DNA of 64,000 bases from Devosia sp. Root436 (GTDB lineage Bacteria; Pseudomonadota; Alphaproteobacteria; Rhizobiales; Devosiaceae), in assembly GCF_001426345.1 (NCBI RefSeq), contig NZ_LMEM01000011.1, forward strand, positions 124,001-188,000, read 5' to 3'. Within the stretch, counting starts at the first letter, position 1, and the number at the start of each line of letters is the position of its first letter. Both the position numbers and the translations under genes were made by a program. The notes under the pieces are model-generated. The model searched no databases. It had not been told where the DNA came from and saw nothing but the letters and a program-made list of their open reading frames with translations. Of this stretch, positions 18,177 to 25,529 are shown in pieces.

Positions 18177-18817
18177 GCCGCCCTCCGGTCCGGACGGACG
18201 AAAGCAAGATAGAGAATGAGCGCAAGGACGCCATAGCCGGCATAGGCGATCCTGAGAGCCGTCTCCCGGCCCAGCGATGGCGGAATGGCATTTTGCAGGA
18301 TTGCCGGAAACGGCGGAATGCCGAGCCGGAGAAGATCGGGAAACACCAGCAGCATCAGAGCGGTCAGCCCGAAAGCCAGCACCAGCAATTGCCTGAGGTT
18401 GACCTGCGGCGCGGCACAGCCGGCGATGAACACGGTAAGCGGGCCGACGACGCAGAGACCCAGTTGCGGGGTGGACAGCAGGCCGAAATTGCCGCCCCGG
18501 ATGAAGAGGCCGAACAAAACCACCGCCAGCATGATGACCAGTGTCGGGCGCAGGGCGAATTCGAAGCGCTCGAAAGCCGCTTCCGGTCGCACCAGGCCCT
18601 GGATCAACACCCCGGCGCCGGCCAGCGCCAGCAGGATGGCCAACACCCTGGGTAAGGCGCCCGGTCCGAAATTGGGCAAGGTGCCCAGCGCCAGGTTGAT
18701 CGCGCCGAACCAGATGAGAGCGGCGATGGCGACCATCGTCGCGCCCCCGATCACCTCGAGCCGCGCATAGGGCGGAACGGGCTCGCGCCCCTGCTGCTCA
18801 GCCGCCTCGTGTGTCAT
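18173..18817 (-). CDS. tctB: Tripartite tricarboxylate transporter, small membrane subunit (TctB)
   Basis: 214 residues with four predicted membrane segments, including GLFIRGGNFGLLSTPQLGLC and LLVLAFGLTALMLLVFPDLL, as in TctB. The ATG at 18817 is preceded by GAAGGGAA; a longer frame to 18910 runs through the intercistronic hairpin and is rejected. It lies between tctC and tctA. Confidence 0.88.
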   Translation of the reverse strand: MTHEAAEQQGREPVPPYARLEVIGGATMVAIAALIWFGAINLALGTLPNFGPGALPRVLAILLALAGAGVLIQGLVRPEAAFERFEFALRPTLVIMLAVVLFGLFIRGGNFGLLSTPQLGLCVVGPLTVFIAGCAAPQVNLRQLLVLAFGLTALMLLVFPDLLRLGIPPFPAILQNAIPPSLGRETALRIAYAGYGVLALILYLAFVRPDRRAA

Positions 18818-18867
18818 GCAAATTCCCTTCGAACCCCTGGCCATTGCCGCTTCGGCGATCATTCGGC

Positions 18868-18911
18868 AATGTGCGGCCGGGCATCCATGGAGGCATGCCC
18901 GGCCGCACATT
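18868..18911. terminator. GC-rich hairpin between tctC and tctB
   Basis: Two 17-bp arms (18868-18884 and 18895-18911; AATGTGCGGCCGGGCAT and its exact complement) around a ten-base loop. There is no U-tract, so it is better read as an mRNA-stabilising or partial-termination structure that raises tctC expression over tctBA. Similar hairpins follow the other two TctC-type genes. Confidence 0.7.
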
Positions 18912-18924
18912 CTTGTCGCCGCCC

Positions 18925-19905
18925 CTATTGCGTCGGGCCGGCTTCCTTGATCAGCCCTGCCCAGGCATCGATCTGGCGCGCCATGAAGGCCCCGGTTTCT
19001 TCCACGTCATAGTCGCGCACTTCGATTTCGAGCTCGGCATAGCGATCCATGACAGGCTGTGTCTTCAGCGCCTCGCGAGTCTTGGCATTGAGATATTCGA
19101 CCACATCATCGGGCGTGTCCCTCGGCACGAACAGCGCGATCCAGGAGTCGATGACATAGTTCTCGACGCCTGCCTCGACTACGGTCCCCACATCGGGCAG
19201 CGCCGGGGACTTGTCCGGGCCGGTCATGACGATCGGGGTGACGCTACCCGAGCGGATGAAGGGCAGCGCGCTGGAAATATCGAGGATGGCGCTCGATGCT
19301 CGGCCGGCGATCACGTCGGTCATGGCCTCGGTGGCGCCCTGATAGGGCACCGGCGTCATGACCAGGCCCGTGCGCAGCTCGAGCCCGCGCCGGGCAAATT
19401 CGCCGACGGCCGTCCAGCCGGCATAGGTCAGTGCGCCCTCATTGGCTTTGCCATAGGCGATCAGTTCAGGCAGCGTCTTCACGCCGAGATTGTTGGCCAC
19501 GACCATGACATAGGGCGTATAGCCGATGACGGCGACGGGCCGCAGGTCGCGCGGCGGGTAATAGTCGGCCGCCGGATTGCTGACCGGGTTGATGGCGATG
19601 GTGGAAGCCGCGCCCATCACCACCGTATAGCCGTCGGGCTCGGCATTGATGCCCTGCTTGGTGCCGGCCACGCCCGCGGCGCCGGCCACATTCTCGATGA
19701 CGATGCGCTGGCCGGTCAGCCCGGCCATGGCTTCGCCCCAGATGCGGGTCTGGGTATCGGCGCCGCCGCCGGCCCCGAAGGGCACGACCGCCGTAATGGG
19801 GCGGTTGGGGTAATCCTGCGCAAAGGCGCTGCCCATGCCCAGCCCCAGCGCGGCGGTAAAGATGGCGGCCGCCCCGAGGCGCCGAAGTGATTCAGTCCTA
19901 TTCAT
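18925..19905 (-). CDS. tctC: TctC/Bug-family periplasmic binding protein
   Basis: 326 residues. The signal peptide (1-29) ends SAFA before QDYPNRPITAVVPFGAGGGAD, the classic Bug-family mature N-terminus, whose Gly-rich loop binds a carboxylate. VIENVAGAAGVAGT and AGWTAVGEFARRG are further family positions. It delivers a carboxylate to TctAB encoded downstream. GGGAGGATGACATC precedes the ATG. A palindrome of the IclR-type set lies about 115 bases upstream (20019-20033). Confidence 0.92.
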   Translation of the reverse strand: MNRTESLRRLGAAAIFTAALGLGMGSAFAQDYPNRPITAVVPFGAGGGADTQTRIWGEAMAGLTGQRIVIENVAGAAGVAGTKQGINAEPDGYTVVMGAASTIAINPVSNPAADYYPPRDLRPVAVIGYTPYVMVVANNLGVKTLPELIAYGKANEGALTYAGWTAVGEFARRGLELRTGLVMTPVPYQGATEAMTDVIAGRASSAILDISSALPFIRSGSVTPIVMTGPDKSPALPDVGTVVEAGVENYVIDSWIALFVPRDTPDDVVEYLNAKTREALKTQPVMDRYAELEIEVRDYDVEETGAFMARQIDAWAGLIKEAGPTQ

Positions 19906-20018
19906 GATGTCATCCTCCCTTGGAGTAGCCCCGCGGCGCGCTTGTATGCTTGGGCCGCGAAGCTAGTGGCGAATTGCTAACGGAGAAACCAGGCATGGCC
20001 CACCGCGTGGCTACCTTG

Positions 20019-20033
20019 TTTCAGGCAATGAAA
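20019..20033. promoter_or_regulatory. TTTCA-N5-TGAAA box upstream of tctC
   Basis: TTTCAGGCAATGAAA, part of a longer near-palindrome GTTTCA-N5-TGAAAAC. It lies between the SDR stop and tctC, in the tctC promoter region. It is one of five copies of TTTCA-N5-YGAAA in gene-free stretches of 20.0-25.5 kb. Binding by the IclR protein encoded at 23109-24047 is inferred. Confidence 0.6.
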
Positions 20034-20050
20034 ACGGTCGCCTCCCCGGG

Positions 20051-20803
20051 CTAACGTTGGGCGCCCATCACATCGAGCACCGCGCCGGTGACCAGCGAGG
20101 CCTTGTCGGACAGCAGCCAGGCAATGGCTTCCGCCACTTCCTCGGGCTGGCCGGCGCGGCCGAGCGGGTTCTTGGCGGCGAATTCCTTCACCCGGTCCGC
20201 CTGCCCCGATTTGGCATGGATGGGGGTGTCGACCATGCCCGGACGGATCGAATTCACCCGCACCCCCTCCCGCGCCACTTCGACGGCAAGGCCCTTGCTG
20301 ATCGTATCGACGGCGGCCTTGGAGCCGGCATAGTGGATGAAGCGGCCCGGCGAGCCGGTCAGCGCGCCGATCGAGGAGATATTGACGATGCTGCCACCCT
20401 TGCCGCCATGCTTGGTAGACATGCGCTTGATGGCCTCGCGGCAGGCGATGAGCACGCCCACCGTATTGACCGCGAAAATGTTCATCGCTTCGTCAAAGTC
20501 GTAATTGTCGGCTGCGCGATGCACCGGCCCGTTGATACCGGCATTATTGACGAGGCCGGTCAGCGGGCCGAAGGCCCTGTCGGTTTCTTCGAACATGCGC
20601 AGGATGTCGGCCTCGGTGCCCATGTCGGCGCCGACGGCGATGGCCTTGCCACCGGCCGCCTCGACATCGGCAACCACGCCTTCGGCCAGGCTCCGCGAGC
20701 TCTTGTAGTTGACGACCACATGGGCGCCGGCGGCTCCCAAGAGGCGCGCCGTGGCCGCGCCTATGCCGCTGCTCGCGCCGGTTACTATGACAACGTCCTG
20801 CAT
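20051..20803 (-). CDS. Short-chain dehydrogenase/reductase
   Basis: A 250-residue classical SDR. TGASSGIG (8-15) binds NAD(P), NNAG is at 86-89, and the catalytic triad is Ser144, Tyr158, Lys162 (SIGAL..HYAGSK). The C-terminal VTGAVLDVMGAQR suits a FabG-like oxidoreductase. It is divergent from the BKACE gene; an SDR oxidising a beta-hydroxy acid to a beta-keto acid would feed that enzyme. This link is inference. Confidence 0.88.
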   Translation of the reverse strand: MQDVVIVTGASSGIGAATARLLGAAGAHVVVNYKSSRSLAEGVVADVEAAGGKAIAVGADMGTEADILRMFEETDRAFGPLTGLVNNAGINGPVHRAADNYDFDEAMNIFAVNTVGVLIACREAIKRMSTKHGGKGGSIVNISSIGALTGSPGRFIHYAGSKAAVDTISKGLAVEVAREGVRVNSIRPGMVDTPIHAKSGQADRVKEFAAKNPLGRAGQPEEVAEAIAWLLSDKASLVTGAVLDVMGAQR

Positions 20804-20910
20804 GGGACCTCCTCGAAGACAGACAGGGGAACGGGCCGCCGGACGGCACCCGCTCGTTCAGGTTCGACACTAGCGCCTGCCGCGAGGGGATGAACGGGTT
20901 TCTGTCCGGA

Positions 20911-20925
20911 TTTCATTTGCCGAAA
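20911..20925. promoter_or_regulatory. TTTCA-N5-CGAAA box between the SDR and BKACE genes
   Basis: TTTCATTTGCCGAAA, preceded by GA as in the copy at 22991, giving a shared GATTTCA-N5-CGAAA. It lies 108 bases upstream of the SDR start and 86 upstream of the BKACE start, in the divergent promoter region. Confidence 0.6.
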
Positions 20926-21010
20926 GCGGCCATCTTACCGCCGCCGCGCGCGCGCCGGGCGATCTATGGCTCCTGGAACCTCAACAGCCTTGCCGATGCG
21001 GAGCAGAACA

Positions 21011-21943
21011 GTGGCTACCAAGCGAAAGATCATCATCACCTGTGCCGTTACCGGCTCAATCCACACGCCATCGATGTCGCCGCACCTGCCGTTGACGCCC
21101 GAGGAGATCACCGAAGCGGCCATCGAAGCCGCCGAGGCCGGCGCCGCCATCATCCATCTGCATGCGCGCAATCCGCAGACCGGTGAACCCGACCAGTCCA
21201 TCGAGCATTTCGCCAGCATGCTGCCGGTCATCAAGCAGCGCTCGGATTGCGTGCTGAACATCACCACCGGCGGCGCGGCCACCATGACGGTCGAGGAGCG
21301 GCTGCTGCCGGTTGCCACCTTCAAGCCGGAAGTGGCCTCGCTCAATATGGGCTCGATGAATTTCGGCCTCTACCCCATGCTGTCGCGCTTCAACACATTC
21401 AAGCATGAATGGGAGCGGCCTTACCTCGAAGGCTCGCGCGACCGGGTATTCCGCAACACCTTCGGCGATATCGAGACCATCCTGCGGCGCTGCGCGGAAA
21501 ACGGTACTAGGTTCGAGGTCGAGTGCTACGATATCGGCCACCTCTATACCTGCGCCCACTTCTTCGAGCGCAACCTGCTGAAGCCGCCCATCTTCATCCA
21601 GAGCGTATTCGGCCTCCTGGGCGGCATCGGTGCCCACCCCGAGGACGTCATGCACATGAAGCGGACGGCCGACCGGCTGTTCGGCGACAACTACCGCTGG
21701 TCGGTGCTGGGCGCCGGGCGGCACCAGATGAACATCGCCACCCAGTCGGTGCTGCTGGGCGGTAATCTGCGGGTCGGCCTCGAAGATTCCCTGTGGTCGG
21801 GACCGGGCAAGCTGGCCGCGTCGAACGCCGAACAGGTACGGCTGGCCCGCCAGATCGTCGAATCGCTGGGCTTGGAAATCGCCACCCCCGACGACGCCCG
21901 CGCCATGCTGGAGCTCAAGGGCAGCGACCGGGTCGGCTTCTGA
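21011..21943 (+). CDS. BKACE-family beta-keto acid cleavage enzyme
   Basis: 310 residues of the 3-keto-5-aminohexanoate cleavage (DUF849/BKACE) family: a TIM barrel that condenses a beta-keto acid with acetyl-CoA and cleaves it to acetoacetate plus a new acyl-CoA. IITCAVTGSIHTPSMSPHLP, the zinc-binding HLHARNP, SLNMGSMNFG and ECYDIGHL are visible. The start is GTG 21011 with GGAG seven bases upstream; ATGs at 20966 and 20996 lack ribosome sites. The substrate of individual BKACEs varies widely. Acetoacetate released would need the CoA-transferase and thiolase encoded at 10175-12716. Confidence 0.88.
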   Translation: MATKRKIIITCAVTGSIHTPSMSPHLPLTPEEITEAAIEAAEAGAAIIHLHARNPQTGEPDQSIEHFASMLPVIKQRSDCVLNITTGGAATMTVEERLLPVATFKPEVASLNMGSMNFGLYPMLSRFNTFKHEWERPYLEGSRDRVFRNTFGDIETILRRCAENGTRFEVECYDIGHLYTCAHFFERNLLKPPIFIQSVFGLLGGIGAHPEDVMHMKRTADRLFGDNYRWSVLGAGRHQMNIATQSVLLGGNLRVGLEDSLWSGPGKLAASNAEQVRLARQIVESLGLEIATPDDARAMLELKGSDRVGF

Positions 21944-21960
21944 GCCAACCCGGTCGCTGC
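21921..21960 (+). terminator. Terminator-like hairpin spanning the BKACE stop codon
   Basis: Arms of 13 bp (21921-21933 and 21948-21960, GCAGCGACCGGGT and its complement) enclose 14 bases that contain the TGA stop and a second small GGCT/AGCC stem. The last coding codons form the left arm. No U-run follows. Confidence 0.65.
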
Positions 21961-21971
21961 GGTCAGGAATG

Positions 21972-21994
21972 GAAGCCGGGTTCAACCCGGCTTC
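21972..21994 (-). terminator. Hairpin overlapping the bicupin stop codon
   Basis: GAAGCCGGG and CCCGGCTTC arms (about 9-11 bp) with a TTCAA loop that includes the minus-strand TGA of the bicupin gene. With the adjacent hairpin at 21921-21960 it forms a tail-to-tail pair between convergent genes. Confidence 0.6.
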
Positions 21995-22911
21995 TGCCAA
22001 TTGAGCAGGGTGCCCCCGGTCTTGGTCTGCTGCTCGCCGCGATCGGTTGGCAGCGGATAGTCGTCCTCGTTGAGCACGAAGCCCGGCTTAGCGGCAAAAT
22101 CCATCCGGGGCGGGCAGAAAATGTCGTAGAGCGAGCTTTCCGGCCCGTCCGAGCCGACATCGCGGCTGGTATGAATGACCCTGGCCGGGATGACGATCAC
22201 CGATGGCGTCGGCAATGCGGTGTGGTCGTCGGGCACCCAGTTGCCGAGATCGGCGCCCCAATTATAGCGCAGGTGGTGGATCCAGGTGCCATCGAGGCAG
22301 AGCGAAGCCTGCTCGAAATCGTCATGCCAATGCGGGCTCAGCGATTGCGTATCGCGGCGGGTGTGGAAATGGCCGAACAGGTTGACCATCATGTTGGTCG
22401 ACCGGAAGCAGCGCGGCTGGATGCGCTCTCCCTGCGGATCGAAATATTGCGCCAGCGGATAGTGGCGGAGCTTGAAGCCGCCATTGGGCTCCGGCCAGAG
22501 ATCGACGGGAGCCAGCTCGGGCGCCCCGTCCGCATAGACCTCGCCGTTGATCGCCAGCGCAAGGATGTCGTCGGCGGCCCGGGAGAAAATCCGGACCAGC
22601 CGGCCGGCGGTGCGGGCAGTGACCCGGCTCGGGCCGGGCGGAACAATGGTCAGCGAATCCGGCTGCGCCTCGATCACCTGCCCGCCAGCCTCGATCGTCA
22701 GGGCGGCCCCTTGCGGCGGGGCGATGAGCATATACTCCTCGGGATTGTCCTGCCGCACCAGCACGGCGCCGGGCTGGACCTCGGAGACGCAGACGGCAAA
22801 ATTGCCGCCGCGCGTGATCCAGGTCCCTGACAGGCCGTCCTCGCCCCTGGCCTGCGGCTCCTGTTCAGAAAAAATGGATCGGGATGCCAGCCGGCATGCG
22901 AGATCGCTCAT
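21982..22911 (-). CDS. Bicupin metal-binding protein of unknown function
   Basis: 309 residues with two cupin-like halves. The C-terminal half has a likely metal site: His194 and His196 in PHWHDDFEQ, Glu200, and His247 in ARVIHTSRD. The N-terminal half (about 35-115) has no HxH. This resembles cupin dioxygenases or isomerases acting on small acids, but I do not recognise a specific function. It is divergent from the IclR gene with two TTTCA-N5-YGAAA boxes in between. Confidence 0.7.
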   Translation of the reverse strand: MSDLACRLASRSIFSEQEPQARGEDGLSGTWITRGGNFAVCVSEVQPGAVLVRQDNPEEYMLIAPPQGAALTIEAGGQVIEAQPDSLTIVPPGPSRVTARTAGRLVRIFSRAADDILALAINGEVYADGAPELAPVDLWPEPNGGFKLRHYPLAQYFDPQGERIQPRCFRSTNMMVNLFGHFHTRRDTQSLSPHWHDDFEQASLCLDGTWIHHLRYNWGADLGNWVPDDHTALPTPSVIVIPARVIHTSRDVGSDGPESSLYDIFCPPRMDFAAKPGFVLNEDDYPLPTDRGEQQTKTGGTLLNWQKPG

Positions 22912-22990
22912 GGCCTGTTCTCCGTGTCGCCAATTGGGTCCCTGTCCCTAGCCGGTAAGCGTCCTGCGCCGCATTGGCGGCGCCACCCGA

Positions 22991-23005
22991 TTTCAGGAGA
23001 CGAAA
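22991..23005. promoter_or_regulatory. TTTCA-N5-CGAAA box 1, bicupin/iclR divergent region
   Basis: TTTCAGGAGACGAAA, preceded by GA. It lies 80 bases from the bicupin start and 104 from the IclR start. The second copy starts 36 bases further on. Confidence 0.65.
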
Positions 23006-23026
23006 TTGGCTGACGGGAAAGCCTCG

Positions 23027-23041
23027 TTTCACTGGATGAAA
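23027..23041. promoter_or_regulatory. TTTCA-N5-TGAAA box 2, bicupin/iclR divergent region
   Basis: TTTCACTGGATGAAA, a perfect 5-5-5 palindrome. Two boxes between a regulator gene and its divergent neighbour are typical of autoregulation. Confidence 0.65.
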
Positions 23042-23108
23042 TTGCTCTCATATGGTTTGGTGCGGCGCCGGCTGCGGGTAAGATCGTGCCGGATAGTCTG
23101 GAGACGTC

Positions 23109-24047
23109 ATGGAACGAGATGTGGACGATTGGGACGGTGACGCGTTCGGCGAACCGGCGAGCGACGCCGCCCAGACCTCGGTGCATATCCGCACCAATTC
23201 GCGCCGGGGGCATACCAATCCGCTCGACCGGTCCTATCCGCCGGTCAATTCGGTGCTGCGGGCGCTGCATGTGCTCAAGGTCGTCAACACCAAGGCGATC
23301 GCCACCGTCAATTCGATCCATGCCGAGACCGCCATTCCGCGTCCGACCGTCGTGCGCATGCTCGAAACCCTGATGCACGAAGGCTATATCGTGCGCGACA
23401 ATATGTGCGGCGGCTACCGCGTCACCGGCAAGGTGGCCGAATTGTCGGCCGGCTATAGCGGCATTTCGCGGGTGATCGAGGTAGCCAGGCCCTTGGCGAT
23501 CGGGCTGACGCGGCAGATCAAGTGGCCGATCGGGCTGGGCGAGATCGACGGCGACGAAATCGAAATCCGCTACTGGACCGGCACGATCAGCCCGGTCGTC
23601 CATACCAATACCGTGCTGGGCAAGCGGCCCGACCTGCTGAAATCGGCGATGGGGCGGGTCTATATGGCCTTCTGTCCGGAACAGGAGCGCGAGCGCCAGA
23701 TTCGCGTCCTGCGCAAGCGCCTCGGCAGCGAGCTCGACCAGGTTGCCGAGTCCGAATTCCGCCATATGCTGGACCGGATCAGGCGCTCCGGCTTTGCCAC
23801 GCGCGACCCCAAGACCGAGCCCACCCGCATGACCACGTTCGGCGTACCGATCCTGGATGGAGCCAGTGTGGCAGCCGTCATGTCGGTGAGCTTCTTCACC
23901 TCATCGGTGCCGCTCAATTCCGTCCGGGAGACGGTGCTGGACCCGCTGATCGAAACGCGCCTCAATATCGAGCATGCCCTGGCCTTCATCAGCACAAGGC
24001 CGCATCTGGATACCAGCCTGCAGCGCGAATACGACGTCAACCTCTAG
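23109..24047 (+). CDS. IclR-family transcriptional regulator
   Basis: 312 residues. After an unusual acidic, polar N-terminal extension of about 45 residues comes a winged HTH (about 46-105: NSVLRALHVLKVVNT through PRPTVVRMLETLMHEGYI) and an IclR effector domain (about 120-300) with SAMGRVYMAF and FGVPILDG. GGAG sits before the ATG. IclR proteins usually control an adjacent catabolic operon; here the bicupin, SDR/BKACE, tct and aldolase promoters share a palindrome (see boxes), so a local multi-operon regulon is plausible. Confidence 0.9.
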   Translation: MERDVDDWDGDAFGEPASDAAQTSVHIRTNSRRGHTNPLDRSYPPVNSVLRALHVLKVVNTKAIATVNSIHAETAIPRPTVVRMLETLMHEGYIVRDNMCGGYRVTGKVAELSAGYSGISRVIEVARPLAIGLTRQIKWPIGLGEIDGDEIEIRYWTGTISPVVHTNTVLGKRPDLLKSAMGRVYMAFCPEQERERQIRVLRKRLGSELDQVAESEFRHMLDRIRRSGFATRDPKTEPTRMTTFGVPILDGASVAAVMSVSFFTSSVPLNSVRETVLDPLIETRLNIEHALAFISTRPHLDTSLQREYDVNL

Positions 24048-24082
24048 GCCGTTTTCACCGGCTCATTCCTGACCAAACGGCC
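24047..24082. terminator. Hairpin between convergent iclR and NTF2-like genes
   Basis: GGCCGTTT (24047-24054) and AAACGGCC (24075-24082) pair around a 20-base loop immediately after the IclR stop codon. No U-tract is present; a bidirectional terminator is plausible. Confidence 0.45.
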
Positions 24083-24137
24083 ATCTCTGCTTTCGCGGGG
24101 ATCGCCGTTGGCATTGTAAAGACCGGAGCCGGACGGC

Positions 24138-24599
24138 TTAATCGTCGTCCAGTATCGGATTGGTCGCCGGCGTGCCGCCCTCGAACCAGATATCGAATTT
24201 GCGGTAGGTGACTTTCCAGCCCTCGGCGGTCTTGACCAGGCGGTCGGTCATATAGGCGATCTGGATGGGGGGATGGGTGGGCAGCACCGGCTTGCCGTCG
24301 GCGGCATAGAGCATCATGAACCAGTGGCACACCGCCTTGTCGGGGCCACCGTCGAACTTGGCCTGGAAATTCTGCACCGAGTGGACCACGGTGCGGGCGC
24401 CGCGATCTTCGCGCCACTTGTAGAATGCCCGGATCTTCTCGCGCCCTTCATAGGAGGCGGCGGGGCCGACAAACGAGCCGTCCGGCGTATAATAGTCGGG
24501 TGCGCCGCGCCCCCAATTGGCGTCGACATCGTGCCAGTAGTCGACCAGCAAGGCATGCAGCTCCTGCGTCAAGGCGAGGCGATCTTCGTCGATGCGCAT
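24138..24599 (-). CDS. NTF2-like (SnoaL-type) small protein
   Basis: 153 residues with the cone-shaped NTF2-like fold pattern: an N-terminal helix, DVDANWGRGAPDYYTPDGSFV, then GREKIRAFYKWREDRG and a C-terminal GWKVTYRKFDIWFEGG. Such proteins are polyketide-cyclase-like isomerases, dehydratases or ligand binders. It starts two bases after the aldolase stop, so the two are co-translated and may act on the same substrate. The specific function is unknown. Confidence 0.72.
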   Translation of the reverse strand: MRIDEDRLALTQELHALLVDYWHDVDANWGRGAPDYYTPDGSFVGPAASYEGREKIRAFYKWREDRGARTVVHSVQNFQAKFDGGPDKAVCHWFMMLYAADGKPVLPTHPPIQIAYMTDRLVKTAEGWKVTYRKFDIWFEGGTPATNPILDDD

Positions 24600-24601
24600 G
24601 A

Positions 24602-25381
24602 TTATTTCTCCTGTATTGCGGATAGAGAGGCCAGTGCGGCCTTTGCCGACTTGGCCATGAAGCCCTGATCGGAGCCGATCATGAAGGCATTGATGCCCAT
24701 GCCGGCCATGACGCCCGCATCTTCGCTGTCGATGCAGATCGTCATGGCCGGCACGCCGTGGCGGGTGGCGGCCATGGCGATGCGGCGGACAATTTCGGTG
24801 GTGCGGGGGTCGCTGATCGCCTCGCCGCCCAATGCCGCCGTGATGTCGCCCCGCCCGATGAAAATGGCATCGAGACCCGGCACGGCGAGGATGTCGTCCA
24901 GCACATCCAGCGCCTCGATATCCTCGATCATGGCGATGCAGGCCGTCTCGCGATCCTGCGCCGCCTTGTGCGCGCCATAGCCCACCATGCCGTAGTCGCC
25001 GGCCCGGGTCGTATTGGCGAAGCCGCGTTTGCCGCCCGCATAGCGCGCCGCCTCGACCATCGCGCGGGCACGGTCCGCCGAAAGCACATGGGAAACGAGA
25101 ATGCCGGCCGCGCCGATATCAAGGGTAGAGAGAATGGCCGCCGGCGTCCCCTCCGCCACGCGGACGATTCCCGCCAGGTTGGCGGCGCGGGCCGCCAGCA
25201 TCATGCGGTCAAGCGCACCGATCCCGATGGCCGCATGCTCCATGTCGAAAACGACAAAGTCGAAGCCGAGCAGGCCAAGAATCTCGGTGGCATGGCTCGT
25301 CGGCGTCTTGACGAAAGTGCCGACCAGACGCGACCCCGCCCGGAGACGGGTTGCGAAACTACGATAGGATGGTGCTGGCAT
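24602..25381 (-). CDS. HpcH/HpaI-type class II aldolase
   Basis: 259 residues of the HpcH/HpaI aldolase family (2-keto-3-deoxy-glucarate or 4-hydroxy-2-oxo-heptanedioate type). FVVFDMEHAAIG, GIVRVAEGTPAAILSTLDIGAAGILV, the metal-binding Glu of AMIEDIEAL and IFIGRGDITAALG match. It splits a 4-hydroxy-2-oxo acid into pyruvate and an aldehyde. It heads a two-gene unit; a TTTCA-N5-CGAAA box lies 73 bases upstream. Confidence 0.87.
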   Translation of the reverse strand: MPAPSYRSFATRLRAGSRLVGTFVKTPTSHATEILGLLGFDFVVFDMEHAAIGIGALDRMMLAARAANLAGIVRVAEGTPAAILSTLDIGAAGILVSHVLSADRARAMVEAARYAGGKRGFANTTRAGDYGMVGYGAHKAAQDRETACIAMIEDIEALDVLDDILAVPGLDAIFIGRGDITAALGGEAISDPRTTEIVRRIAMAATRHGVPAMTICIDSEDAGVMAGMGINAFMIGSDQGFMAKSAKAALASLSAIQEK

Positions 25382-25453
25382 GGCGGAACGGGCCCTTCAA
25401 TTCCGCCCCTCGATAGCAGCCGCGCCTGTCCCCGGGCCTCAGAACCCGGCCTG

Positions 25454-25468
25454 TTTCAACACGCGAAA
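25454..25468. promoter_or_regulatory. TTTCA-N5-CGAAA box upstream of the HpaI-type aldolase
   Basis: TTTCAACACGCGAAA, preceded by G as in other copies, in the gene-free 25382-25529 region. It is the fifth member of the set and the only one not beside the SDR, tct or iclR genes. Confidence 0.55.
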
Positions 25469-25529
25469 AAGCCCCTTGATCCACCTTTCCAGCCCCGCGT
25501 TGCAGGAGGGCAACATATATGACTGATAC

